Positions 22,956 through 31,535 of a stretch of DNA of 64,000 nucleotides are shown here, piece after piece (position 1 is the stretch's first letter; every line of letters begins with the position of its first letter). Made by a program: the position numbers and the translations under genes. Under the pieces are notes generated by a model. It was not told where the DNA came from and ran no database searches. It saw nothing but the letters and a program-made list of their open reading frames with translations. The stretch covers positions 1-64,000 of the forward strand of contig NZ_FMWU01000025.1 in assembly GCF_900103195.1 (NCBI RefSeq). The letters are read 5' to 3'. The DNA is from Methylobacterium sp. UNC378MF (GTDB taxonomy: Bacteria; Pseudomonadota; Alphaproteobacteria; Rhizobiales; Beijerinckiaceae).

Positions 22956-23580
22956 GATTGCGGCTCCTTACTTCGTCGGCCCCGGGGCGTCGGGGTGCTT
23001 AACGCGAAAAAATCTCGAATTCCAGCGATCTAGCTTGGAACTAATCTGAAACGACCCCGTTTCGGCGAGGTCATGACATCTTATTCTGCTCCTGACGCAT
23101 CGGCGCCACATGGACTGCCTCGGTGGTGTCCACGGGCGAAGGCGCCTGATCGTTGAGGACAGCACGTGCATTGCGTCGGCAATACGACCGGAATCCCAGG
23201 ATTCTGTCGGCCGCGCCAGGATCGCCGTGCGCTAGCGCACACGGGCTGGCGCGGGATGCGCGCCATGGCGGCCGCGTTGCAATCTGGCATCGCCCTCTTT
23301 ACTGAGCCTCGTGGCCGGGATGCAAGTCCTGGCCCGCGGCTCCTGGCCCGCGGCGCGTGACCAGGCCGCGGACCGCGTCATCGGGCGGCGTCGGGTCCTG
23401 GCCGCGGTCGGAACGGGCGGTACGGCGTTCCTGGAACCCGATGCGCAGCCGACCTGATCGCGGAGCGATCGACCGGCGGAGCCCGGGGCCGGCTTGTGCC
23501 GGTGGCTCGGGTCTGGACCGGATAGAGGGCAGGAGCCGGTCGCGCACGGGGCGCGTCCGATGCGAACAGGCAGGGTGCTC
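22956..23580. promoter_or_regulatory. Long divergent intergenic region between hpnH and hpnN
   Basis: This 625-base region separates two divergent hopanoid genes and should hold promoters for both. The part next to hpnH (about 23000-23090) is more A/T rich than its surroundings. A perfect 14-base palindrome (GTGCGCTAGCGCAC) sits at 23227-23240. No recognisable gene or RNA was found, and the short open frames here lack family motifs. Confidence 0.5.
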
Positions 23581-26247
23581 GTGATCGAAAGTCTCGTCGC
23601 GTTCTCGGTGCGGTATCGGTGGATCGTGATCGCCCTGACGGCGTTCGTCACGGTCGCGAGCCTCGGGGTCGCGGCGCACCTGTTCCGAATCAATACCGAT
23701 GTCGAGCGGCTGATCGACCCGAAGGAGCCGTGGCGGCAGGACGAGATCAACTACGAGAAGGCGTTCCCGCAACGCAGCAACACGATCGTCGCGGTGATCA
23801 ACGGCGAGACGCCCGAAGTGACCGAGGAGGCGGCCGCCAACCTCGCCAAGGCGCTCACGGCGCACAAGAACCTGATCGAGACCGTCTACCGGCCCGATGG
23901 CGGCCCGTTCTTCAACAAGAATGGGCTGCTGCTGATGTCGCAGGCGGACCTCGACAAGACTCTCGAAGCGCTCACCCAGCAGCAGGGGCTGCTCGGGCCG
24001 CTCGCCGCCGATCCGTCGCTGCGGGGCGTGATGCGGGTGCTGACGCTGGGCGCGCGCGGCGTGAAGACCGGCGACGCCAAGCTCGAGGATCTCGAGAAGC
24101 CCATGGGGCAGATCGACGCCACCCTGCAGAAGGTTCTGGCGGGCGAGCCGGCGCGGATGTCCTGGCAGGAACTCCTGTCGGGGGGTGAGACCAGCGTCAC
24201 CGACAAGATGAAGTTCGTGGTGATCCAGCCGGTCCTCGACTTCAACGCCCTGGAGCCAGGCTACCAGGCGACCAAGCTGATCCGCAACGTCGCCAAGGAT
24301 CTGGGGATCGACGCGCAGAACGGCCTGCGGATGCGCCTGACCGGCACGGTGGCGGTGGCGGACGAGGAGTTCGCGACGCTGTCGGAGGATGCCGGCCTCA
24401 ACAACAGCATCATCGTCGGCGCGATCGTGCTGTTCCTGTGGCTGGCCCTGCGCTCGGGCAAGCTCGTCGGCGCGGTGATCATCACCACCTTCGCCGGCCT
24501 CGTGGTGACGGCCGCCCTCGGCCTCGTCATGGTCAAGGAGCTGAACCCGATCTCGGTGGCTTTCGCGGCCCTGTTCGTCGGGCTCGGCATCGATTTCGGC
24601 ATCCAGTTCTCGGTCCGCTACCGGGCGGACCGGTACGAGCAGCCGACCCTGGAGAGCGCGATCCGCGCCGCGGCCCGCGGGGTCGGCTGGTCGCTGACGC
24701 TCGCCGCCGTGTCGCTGGTGGCCGGCTTCTTCGCCTTCCTGCCCACGGCGTTCCGGGGCGTGTCGGAGCTGGGCCTGATCGCCGGCGTCGGCATGGTCGT
24801 GGCCTTCCTGTTCTCCCTGATCCTGCTGCCGGCGCTGATCGCGGTGTTCAAGCCAGCGGGCGAGAAGGCGGCGGTCCAGACCGAGTGGCTCGTCGGAGTC
24901 GACCCGTGGATCATCCGGCACCGCAAGCCGATCCTGATCGGCGTCGGACTCGTGACCCTGGCCGGTGCGCCGCTGCTCTGGCACCTGCCGTTCGACTCGA
25001 ACCCGATGCATCTGCGCAGCGCCAAGACGCAGTCCATCGCGACCTACCTGGACCTGATCAAGAATCCCGAGACCAGCCCGAACTTCATCGACGTGCTGGC
25101 ACCGAGCGTCGACGCGGTCCCGGCCTTGTCGAAGACGCTTCTGGCCCTTCCGGTCACCGCCTCGGTCAACAGCATCGACACCTTCGTGCCGCGCGACCAG
25201 GACAAGAAGCTGGCCCAAATCGCCGATACGGCCCAGCTCCTCGACCCGGTGCTCAATCCCGGCCGCCGGCCGCCCCCGCCGACGGATGCCGAGAACGTCA
25301 AGGCGCTCAAGGATGCCGCGACGGCGCTCAACGGCGTCGCCACCGACACCAAGGGTGACGCGAAGGGCGTTCAAGAGGCCAAGCAGCTCGCCGGCACCCT
25401 CGACAAGCTCGCCGCCGGCCCGGTGCCGCTGCGCGAGGCCGCCTCGGTGGCGCTGACCAAGGATCTCGTGCCGCTGCTGGCGCGGCTGCGCGACCTGCTG
25501 CATCCCGAGAAGATCACGCTGGAGAACCTGCCGCCGCAGCTCAAGGCCGACTGGGTGGCGGCGGACGGCCGGGCACGCATCGAGGTCCATCCCAAGGGCG
25601 ATTCGAACGACGACACGGTGCTGCGCCGCTTCTCGGACGAGGTCCTGAAGGTCGCCCCACACGCGACCGGTGCGCCCGTGGCCACGACGCAGTCGAGCTA
25701 CACGATCCTCGGCGCCTTCGTGCAGGCGGCGGTGACAGCCTTCGTGCTGATCTTCGTCATCCTGTCGGTCGCCCTGCGCAAGCCGTGGGACGTGGCGATG
25801 ACGCTCGGCCCGCTGGTGATCGCGACCCTCTGGACGCTGATGGCGATGCGCATCGTCGGCATGCCGCTGAACTTCGCCAACATCATCGCCCTGCCGCTCA
25901 TGCTGGCGGTCGGCGTGGCGTTCCACATCTACTACGTGATCGCCTGGCGGGCAGGCGTGACCGACATGCTCGCGTCCAGCCTGACCCGGGCGATCTTCTT
26001 CTCGGCGCTCACCACCGGCAGCGCCTTCGGATCGCTGGTCCTGTCGAGCCATCCGGGCACGGCGAGCATGGGCAAGCTGCTGGCGCTGTCGCTGTTCTTC
26101 ACCCTGGTGGCGGCGTTCTTCGTCGTGCCGGCAACCCTCGGCGAGCCGCCGGACCAGCCCGACGAGGACCGACCGGAGCCCGAGAAGGCCGCCGCCGCCG
26201 CATTGCGGAAGAGCGTCGCGCGGAAGGATCCGGTGCCGGCCAAGTAG
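23581..26247 (+). CDS. hpnN: HpnN, hopanoid RND transporter
   Basis: HpnN is an inner-membrane RND (MMPL-type) transporter needed to move hopanoids to the outer membrane, as shown in Rhodopseudomonas. The product is about 888 residues. It has one N-terminal membrane helix (YRWIVIALTAFVTVASLGVA), a periplasmic loop, a membrane bundle at about 270-430 with the RND-like GIDFGIQFSVRYR, a second periplasmic domain, and a second bundle at about 705-860 (FVLIFVILSVALRKPWD, then VGVAFHIYYVIAW). I chose the GTG at 23581 (AGGG seven bases upstream); an in-frame ATG at 23560 is possible. It converges on the MarR-GNAT gene. Confidence 0.95.
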   Translation: MIESLVAFSVRYRWIVIALTAFVTVASLGVAAHLFRINTDVERLIDPKEPWRQDEINYEKAFPQRSNTIVAVINGETPEVTEEAAANLAKALTAHKNLIETVYRPDGGPFFNKNGLLLMSQADLDKTLEALTQQQGLLGPLAADPSLRGVMRVLTLGARGVKTGDAKLEDLEKPMGQIDATLQKVLAGEPARMSWQELLSGGETSVTDKMKFVVIQPVLDFNALEPGYQATKLIRNVAKDLGIDAQNGLRMRLTGTVAVADEEFATLSEDAGLNNSIIVGAIVLFLWLALRSGKLVGAVIITTFAGLVVTAALGLVMVKELNPISVAFAALFVGLGIDFGIQFSVRYRADRYEQPTLESAIRAAARGVGWSLTLAAVSLVAGFFAFLPTAFRGVSELGLIAGVGMVVAFLFSLILLPALIAVFKPAGEKAAVQTEWLVGVDPWIIRHRKPILIGVGLVTLAGAPLLWHLPFDSNPMHLRSAKTQSIATYLDLIKNPETSPNFIDVLAPSVDAVPALSKTLLALPVTASVNSIDTFVPRDQDKKLAQIADTAQLLDPVLNPGRRPPPPTDAENVKALKDAATALNGVATDTKGDAKGVQEAKQLAGTLDKLAAGPVPLREAASVALTKDLVPLLARLRDLLHPEKITLENLPPQLKADWVAADGRARIEVHPKGDSNDDTVLRRFSDEVLKVAPHATGAPVATTQSSYTILGAFVQAAVTAFVLIFVILSVALRKPWDVAMTLGPLVIATLWTLMAMRIVGMPLNFANIIALPLMLAVGVAFHIYYVIAWRAGVTDMLASSLTRAIFFSALTTGSAFGSLVLSSHPGTASMGKLLALSLFFTLVAAFFVVPATLGEPPDQPDEDRPEPEKAAAAALRKSVARKDPVPAK

Positions 26248-26268
26248 AGGCCGGCGCCTCGGGGGCCG

Positions 26269-27144
26269 TCAGAGGGCCTTCTCGAAGAAATGGTTTGGGT
26301 AGGGATCGTCGTTGAAGCGGTCGATCTCCACCCAGCCCGAGGTCCGGTAGAGCTTCAAGGCCTCCGGCAGGGCGCTGTTTGTGTCGAGCCGCAGCGTCCG
26401 GACGCCGAGGTCGCGGGCGACGCGCTCGGCCTCGTGCATCAGGCGCTTGGCGAGGCCCAGGCCACGGGCCACGGGATCGATCCAGAGCCGCTTGATCTCC
26501 GCCGCCGGACCGCCGCGCCCCTTGAGCCCGACGCATCCGACCGGCAGCCCGTCGGCCACGGCGAGCAGGAAAGCGCCGCGCGGCCGCACCAGATCGCCGG
26601 CTTCCGGATCGCACGACAGCGCGACATCGAACCCGCCGGCGAACCGGGTGGCCAACTCGGTGTAATAGGCCGCGAGGCAGGCGCGGGCCGCCGAATCGGC
26701 CGGATCGGCCTCGACGATCGTGATGGCGTCGCGGCCAAGGGCGAGGGCGACCCGATCCATGGCGCGCAGAAGGGCATCGGGTTGCGACGCGCGCTCCAGC
26801 AGCGCGACGGCGCGGGCATCCGACAGCGCCTCGTAGGCCTCGTATTCCCGCTCACCCGCCTCGGTCAGGGACGCGACCCGGCGCCGGGCGTCCGCGGGAT
26901 GCGGCGCCGTGGCGACCAGCCCCTCCTCCTCCAGATTCCGCAGCAGACGGCTCATCAGCCCGGAATCGAGGCCGAGATAGGTGCGGATCTCGCCGACCTC
27001 CGCGCGTCCGGCACCGATGGCGTTCAGGACGCGGGCGGCGCCCAAGGGACGGCCCCGGCCGAGGAACGAGGAGTCGAGCGCCCCAACCTCCGCGGTGACG
27101 GCGCGGGCGAACCGGCGGACGCGGGCGATGTCGGCGGACGTCAT
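26269..27144 (-). CDS. MarR-type regulator fused to GNAT acetyltransferase
   Basis: This 291-residue protein joins two domains. Residues about 5-140 are a MarR winged helix (LNAIGAGRAEVGEIRTYLGL, then MSRLLRNLEEEGLV and the wing ADARRRVASLTEAGE). Residues about 145-291 are a GNAT domain with IKRLWIDPVARGLGLAKRLM and a C-terminal FNDDPYPNHFFEKAL. MarR-GNAT fusions usually couple sensing with acetylation of small molecules or amino acids. It follows hpnK by 32 bases on the same strand, and a palindrome lies directly before its start codon, suggesting autoregulation. Any hopanoid role is unproven. Confidence 0.9.
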   Translation of the reverse strand: MTSADIARVRRFARAVTAEVGALDSSFLGRGRPLGAARVLNAIGAGRAEVGEIRTYLGLDSGLMSRLLRNLEEEGLVATAPHPADARRRVASLTEAGEREYEAYEALSDARAVALLERASQPDALLRAMDRVALALGRDAITIVEADPADSAARACLAAYYTELATRFAGGFDVALSCDPEAGDLVRPRGAFLLAVADGLPVGCVGLKGRGGPAAEIKRLWIDPVARGLGLAKRLMHEAERVARDLGVRTLRLDTNSALPEALKLYRTSGWVEIDRFNDDPYPNHFFEKAL

Positions 27145-27149
27145 GATAC

Positions 27150-27163
27150 CTGACTAAAGTCAG
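27150..27163. promoter_or_regulatory. Palindromic operator of the MarR-GNAT gene
   Basis: CTGACT, two bases, AGTCAG form a perfect inverted repeat ending six bases before the MarR-GNAT ATG, in the 32-base gap after hpnK. A related half-site pattern (GACTTCGGTCA) follows at 27169-27179. Occupancy would cover the ribosome binding region or promoter, which suits self-repression. Binding is inferred. Confidence 0.6.
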
Positions 27164-27176
27164 ATATCGACTTCGG

Positions 27177-28019
27177 TCAATCGCCAAAGTCGGAGAAGCC
27201 GCCGCGGATCGCGCCCGAGGCCTCGGCCGTCGCCAGCGTCCTCGGGGCGATCAGCGCGTCACGCTCGTCGGCGTAGCGGTAGCCCGGCGCCTCGCCGGGG
27301 AAGCCGCCGGAGGTAGCCGGATGGGTGTAGAGTTCGGTCAGGCCGTCCGGAAGCTCGGCCAGCAGTGCCGCGACGCGGGTCGGCGTCATGGCGCCGGACC
27401 ATGCGAGGCCGAGGGTGCGGTCCGGGATCAGCAGCCCGGCCTGCCGGGCGCGCACGGCGAGCAAGGCCGCCCAGGGGGCGATGTCGAGGGCCGGCCGCGG
27501 GCGGGCGCCGGGTTCGGCGCGCCGCAGGATCTCCCGCGGCTCCCGGGGCACCCGCAGGGCGCGCATCCCGAAGTCGCGGCCGATGCGCAGAACCGCGCCC
27601 GCAATCAGCGGGTGGACGTGGAAGTGCTTGTGAGCGTTGACATGGTCCAGCGGCAGGCCGGTCGCCTGGTAAGCCTCGAACTGCGCCCGGATCTCGGCGG
27701 CGAGTTGTCGGCGTGCAGCGGGCTTGCGGGCGAAATCGAGGCCCAGCCGGCCCATATCGGCGCGCATCAGGCCGGCCGCATCGGTCAGGTCGGGGAGTTG
27801 CGCCGAAGGGAGCGTCGGCCACGCCTCCACGAGGACGAGGTGCAGCCCGACCCGCAGGGACGGCGTCCGCTTCGCCCGCGCCACCGCGTCGGCGGCGGCG
27901 GGCGCCGAGACCATCAGGCTCGCGGCGGTAAGGATCCCGTCGCGATGCGCCTGCTCGACGGCCTCGTTGACCTCGGGGCTCAGCCCGAAATCATCCGCGG
28001 TGACGACCAGACGCTTCAC
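27177..28019 (-). CDS. hpnK: HpnK, hopanoid N-acetylglucosamine deacetylase (YdjC-like)
   Basis: HpnK removes the acetyl group from the N-acetylglucosaminyl residue that HpnI adds to bacteriohopanetetrol. The 280-residue YdjC/ChbG-type fold is clear: VVTADDFGLSPEVNEAVEQAH carries the metal-binding aspartates, LHLVLVE a histidine, and DHVNAHKHFHVHPLI the catalytic and metal histidines. It lies between hpnJ upstream and the MarR-GNAT gene downstream, all on the minus strand. The 107-base gap to hpnJ is GC-rich with no obvious terminator. Confidence 0.92.
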   Translation of the reverse strand: MKRLVVTADDFGLSPEVNEAVEQAHRDGILTAASLMVSAPAAADAVARAKRTPSLRVGLHLVLVEAWPTLPSAQLPDLTDAAGLMRADMGRLGLDFARKPAARRQLAAEIRAQFEAYQATGLPLDHVNAHKHFHVHPLIAGAVLRIGRDFGMRALRVPREPREILRRAEPGARPRPALDIAPWAALLAVRARQAGLLIPDRTLGLAWSGAMTPTRVAALLAELPDGLTELYTHPATSGGFPGEAPGYRYADERDALIAPRTLATAEASGAIRGGFSDFGD

Positions 28020-28126
28020 GCAAACCTCGTAGCGGGTGTCGACGGGTCCAGGGCAGAGCCCTGGGAGAAGGGGCGGGGCTCAGCCCCGCGCGCCCCGCCG
28101 GGGCCGGTTGGCCCCGGACCCCTGAC

Positions 28127-29560
28127 TTACGCCGCCTTCGCGGTGCCCTGGCGCTCCTTGAGGAAGCGGTAGAACTCGACGCCCTCGCGCAGGCGGCGCT
28201 TCATCATGTCGGGCGAGCGCACCATCTCGCTGACGATCGAGGCGATCTTCGGCGCCCGGAAGTAGAACTTCTTGTAGAATTCCTCGACCGAGGTGAAGAT
28301 CTCGGTGTGCGAGAGGTGCGGGTAGTGCAGCGGCGCGACCTGCACGCCGTTCTCGTCGACGAGCTCGGCGTTCTCGATGTCGAGCCAGCCGTTCTCCACC
28401 GCCTGCTTGTACAGGAAGGTGCCCGGGTAGGGCGCCGCCAGCGAGACCTGGATCGTGTGCGGGTTGATCCGCTTGGCGAAGGCGATCGTCTCCTGGATCG
28501 TCTCCTTGGTCTCGCCCGGCAGGCCGAGGATGAAGGTGCCGTGGATGGCGATGCCCAGGTCGTGGCAATCCTTCGTGAATTTTTCCGCGACCTCGACCCG
28601 CATGCCCTTCTTGATGTTGTGCAGGATGGTCTGGTTGCCGGATTCGTAGCCGACCAGCAGCAGGCGCAGGCCGTTCTCCTTGAGAACCTTCAGGGTCTCG
28701 CGCGGCACGTTCGCCTTGGCGTTGCACGACCACGTGACGCCGAGCTTGCCCAGCTCGCGGGCGATCTCTTCCGCGCGCGGCAGGTTGTCGGTGAAGGTGT
28801 CGTCGTCGAAGAAGAACTCCTTGGTCTGCGGGAACTCCTTCAGGCAGTACTTGATCTCCTCGATCACGTGGGCGACCGAGCGGGTGCGGTAGGTGTGGCC
28901 GCCGACCGTCTGCGGCCAGAGGCAGAAGGTGCAGCGGCTCTTGCAGCCACGGCCCGAATAGAACGAGATGTAGGGGTGCTTCAGGTACCCGATGAAGTAC
29001 TTCTCCATCTCCAGGTCGCGCTTGTAGACGCTGGTGACGAAGGGCAGCTGGTCCATGTCGGTCATGATCTCGCGGTCCTCGTTGTGGACCACGACACCGT
29101 TGGCGTCGCGATAGGACAGCCCCTTGATCTGGGACATCGGGACGCCCTCGGCGACCTCCTTGACGGTGAAGTCGAACTCGTTGCGGGCGCAGAAATCGAC
29201 CACCGGGGCCTGGGCCATCGCGCCGGCGGCGTCGACCGCGACCTTGGCGCCGATCAGGCCGGCGATCAGCTTCGGATTGGCGGCCTTGAGCGCCTCGATC
29301 GTCTTCACGTCGGACTTGAACGACGGCACCGAGGTGTGGAGCACGACGAGGTCGAAGTCGTTGGCCTGCGCCACGATCTCGGGGAGCTTGATGTTGTGCG
29401 GCGGCGCGTCGATCAGCTTCGAGTTCGGCACCAGGGCGGCCGGCTGGGCCAGCCAGGTCGGGTACCAGAACGACTTGATCTCGCGCTTGGCCTGATAACG
29501 GGAGCCGGCACCGCCGTCGAAACCGTCGAAGGTGGGGGCCTGGAGGAAGAGCGTGCGCAT
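28127..29560 (-). CDS. hpnJ: HpnJ, B12-binding-type radical SAM enzyme of BHT cyclitol ether synthesis
   Basis: HpnJ converts bacteriohopanetetrol glucosamine to the cyclitol ether by ring contraction, as shown genetically in Burkholderia. The 477-residue protein has an N-terminal cobalamin-binding-like domain (about 1-150), the radical SAM motif GRGCKSRCTFCLWPQ (Cys206, Cys210, Cys213), FFDDDTFTDNLPR, and a C-terminal domain typical of B12-dependent radical SAM enzymes. The ATG at 29560 is preferred (GAGG about 10 bases upstream); a TTG three codons earlier is possible. It follows hpnI by 57 bases. Confidence 0.95.
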   Translation of the reverse strand: MRTLFLQAPTFDGFDGGAGSRYQAKREIKSFWYPTWLAQPAALVPNSKLIDAPPHNIKLPEIVAQANDFDLVVLHTSVPSFKSDVKTIEALKAANPKLIAGLIGAKVAVDAAGAMAQAPVVDFCARNEFDFTVKEVAEGVPMSQIKGLSYRDANGVVVHNEDREIMTDMDQLPFVTSVYKRDLEMEKYFIGYLKHPYISFYSGRGCKSRCTFCLWPQTVGGHTYRTRSVAHVIEEIKYCLKEFPQTKEFFFDDDTFTDNLPRAEEIARELGKLGVTWSCNAKANVPRETLKVLKENGLRLLLVGYESGNQTILHNIKKGMRVEVAEKFTKDCHDLGIAIHGTFILGLPGETKETIQETIAFAKRINPHTIQVSLAAPYPGTFLYKQAVENGWLDIENAELVDENGVQVAPLHYPHLSHTEIFTSVEEFYKKFYFRAPKIASIVSEMVRSPDMMKRRLREGVEFYRFLKERQGTAKAA

Positions 29561-29617
29561 GGGGTTCAAGGCCTCAGGGCAATGCCGGGGGAGGGCGGAG
29601 GAACGAGGAAGCCGGGT

Positions 29618-30826
29618 TCAGCGGAGCGGCGCGCCGGCATCGCGGCCGAGTTCGGCGTCCGGGATCAGGGTGCCATCCGCAACCACGTGATAATCGTGAC
29701 CTTTCCATGTCACCGCCCCCGACACGAAGGCCCAGGAGAAGTTCAGGAAGGAGAGGATGTCGCGGATCGGCAACAGTCCGTAGGGGTGCGGGGCGAGGCC
29801 GAAGGCCCGCTCCAGCTGCCGGCAGAGCAGGACGCGGCTCGCCAGCGCCGCGGCCGCGACCCAGAGCGCGCCGGTGCCGGCGCCCGGCAGCAGGGCGCCG
29901 AGCAGGGCGAGGGGGAAGGCGTGGGTGACGATCGAGCCCGCATAGCCCGCCGGATCGACGGCGCGGATCGTGCGGTTCCAGCGCAGCTCGTGCCGCCACA
30001 GGCCGGAGAGATCGGTATCGACGCTGGTATGGCCGATGGTGAAGCTCGGAATCGCCACGCGGCCGCCGAGGCCGCGCAGGGCGGCGCCGATGGCGTAATC
30101 GTCCGCCAGGTCGTTGCGGAAGGTGCGGAAGCCCCCCACCGCCTCGAGGCTCGCCCGGGTGAAGGCCACGGTGGAACCGAAGCAGGGCTTCGCCAGCCCG
30201 AGGCTCAGGCCCATCACGACGTTGGGCAGGAACTGGGTGTCGATCGCCAGCGTCGACAGCTGGTCGTAGAGCCCCCGGAAGGCCGGGACGCCGTGATACA
30301 GGCAGGTGACGCCGGTGACGCCGTCCTGCGAGAGCTCCGCGACGAGGCGCTCCAGGTAGTCGGGGCCCACCACCATGTCGCTGTCGGCCAGCACCACCAC
30401 GTCGTACGCGATGGCCTCGGCCATGTTGATCAGGTTCGAGACCTTGCGGTTCGAGCCGTGCTGGCGGCCGTCGATCACGAGGTCGATGCGCGCCTCGGGA
30501 TAGGCCTGCTGCAGGCGCTCCACCACGCCGATAGCCGGATCCGTGGTCCTCTGGACGCCGAACAGAACCTGGACCGGCCCGGCATAATCCTGGCGCAGCA
30601 CGGTCTCCAGATTTTCGTAGAGGTTCGGTTCGAGGCCGCAGAGCGGCTTGAGCACGGTCACGGAGGGCCGGGCTGCGCTGGCGGCGAGCACCGGCGGGCG
30701 CCGGGCCGCATAGCGGCCGGCGCAATAGGCGGCGGTCAGACCGTAGACGCAGCCCGCCGCCGCCAGGATCAGGCAGAGCAGCGAGAACCACGAGAGGCCG
30801 AGCAACGCCAGCGAGGAGACATCCAT
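29618..30826 (-). CDS. hpnI: HpnI, hopanoid glycosyltransferase
   Basis: HpnI transfers an N-acetylglucosamine unit to bacteriohopanetetrol. The 402-residue membrane-anchored GT2 protein resembles ceramide glucosyltransferases. It has an N-terminal membrane helix (about 5-35), SVTVLKPLCGLEPNLYENL, the metal-binding VLADSDMVVGPDYL, DDYAIGAALRGLG, and the HELRWNRTIR acceptor motif equivalent to QxxRW. A C-terminal membrane segment follows (about 310-335). It is the third gene of the hpnL-hpnM-hpnI-hpnJ-hpnK series. Confidence 0.95.
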   Translation of the reverse strand: MDVSSLALLGLSWFSLLCLILAAAGCVYGLTAAYCAGRYAARRPPVLAASAARPSVTVLKPLCGLEPNLYENLETVLRQDYAGPVQVLFGVQRTTDPAIGVVERLQQAYPEARIDLVIDGRQHGSNRKVSNLINMAEAIAYDVVVLADSDMVVGPDYLERLVAELSQDGVTGVTCLYHGVPAFRGLYDQLSTLAIDTQFLPNVVMGLSLGLAKPCFGSTVAFTRASLEAVGGFRTFRNDLADDYAIGAALRGLGGRVAIPSFTIGHTSVDTDLSGLWRHELRWNRTIRAVDPAGYAGSIVTHAFPLALLGALLPGAGTGALWVAAAALASRVLLCRQLERAFGLAPHPYGLLPIRDILSFLNFSWAFVSGAVTWKGHDYHVVADGTLIPDAELGRDAGAPLR

Positions 30827-30911
30827 CCGGTCGGGTCCGTGCGGTCGTCCGGCCGCCCTCAGGCGGCGATGGCCGCGAGCGGCCGGTTCAGGTCGGCGCT
30901 GGCGGCGCCGC

Positions 30912-31535
30912 TCACGGTGTCGGCTTGGCCGCGAGCATGCCGTCGGCCCGCTGGCGGAGGAACTTCACGACGCCGTCGGCGCCACCGGCCTTCAGCGGCG
31001 CCGACAGGGCGTTCCGCTGCGCGGCGATCTCGCTGACATCGCCGTTGAGCAGGACGTCCTGGATGCGGTTGTCGCCATTGACGACGAAGTCCACGGCGGA
31101 ATCGTCGCCGTCCGCGGCGGTGACGCGGGTCGGCACCACGCGCTGGGCGCCCCGCTCCTCGACCTTCGGGGTCACGTCGAACTTGCCGCCGGCGGCGCGG
31201 GCCAGCCGGTTGGCGTAGGTGACGGTCAGGCTGCGCTTGAAGGCGTCGATCACCGCCGCCTGCTGCTCCGGCGTGAAGCTCGACCATTTCGCGCCCACAG
31301 CGATGCGGGTCATGGCCGGAAAATCAAATGCCTTGTCGAGGGCCGGGCCGACGGCCTCGACCCGTGCCGGCAGGGGGCCGGGCCCGTCCTTCAGCGCGGC
31401 CGCGAAGGCGGCGTAGAGATCGCGCACGGTCTGAACGGCGGGATCGTCCGCGGCCCAAGAGGAAACCGGGACGAGCCAGGACAGGGCCAAGGGAGCGGCA
31501 ATGAGGGCGGCCGCGAGCCGTCGGGTCAGGCGCAC
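30912..31535 (-). CDS. hpnM: HpnM, MlaC/Ttg2D-like periplasmic protein of hopanoid cluster
   Basis: This 207-residue exported protein has a signal peptide (LAAALIAAPLALSW up to SSWAADD) and then an MlaC/Ttg2D fold: FDFPAMTRIAVGAKWSSFTP, AFKRSLTVTYANRLA, VDFVVNGDNRIQDVLLNGD. MlaC proteins carry phospholipids across the periplasm; HpnM is the hopanoid-associated branch, so lipid shuttling is likely. It begins with a GTG at 31535, inside the last codons of hpnL (10-base overlap). Confidence 0.93.
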   Translation of the reverse strand: MRLTRRLAAALIAAPLALSWLVPVSSWAADDPAVQTVRDLYAAFAAALKDGPGPLPARVEAVGPALDKAFDFPAMTRIAVGAKWSSFTPEQQAAVIDAFKRSLTVTYANRLARAAGGKFDVTPKVEERGAQRVVPTRVTAADGDDSAVDFVVNGDNRIQDVLLNGDVSEIAAQRNALSAPLKAGGADGVVKFLRQRADGMLAAKPTP

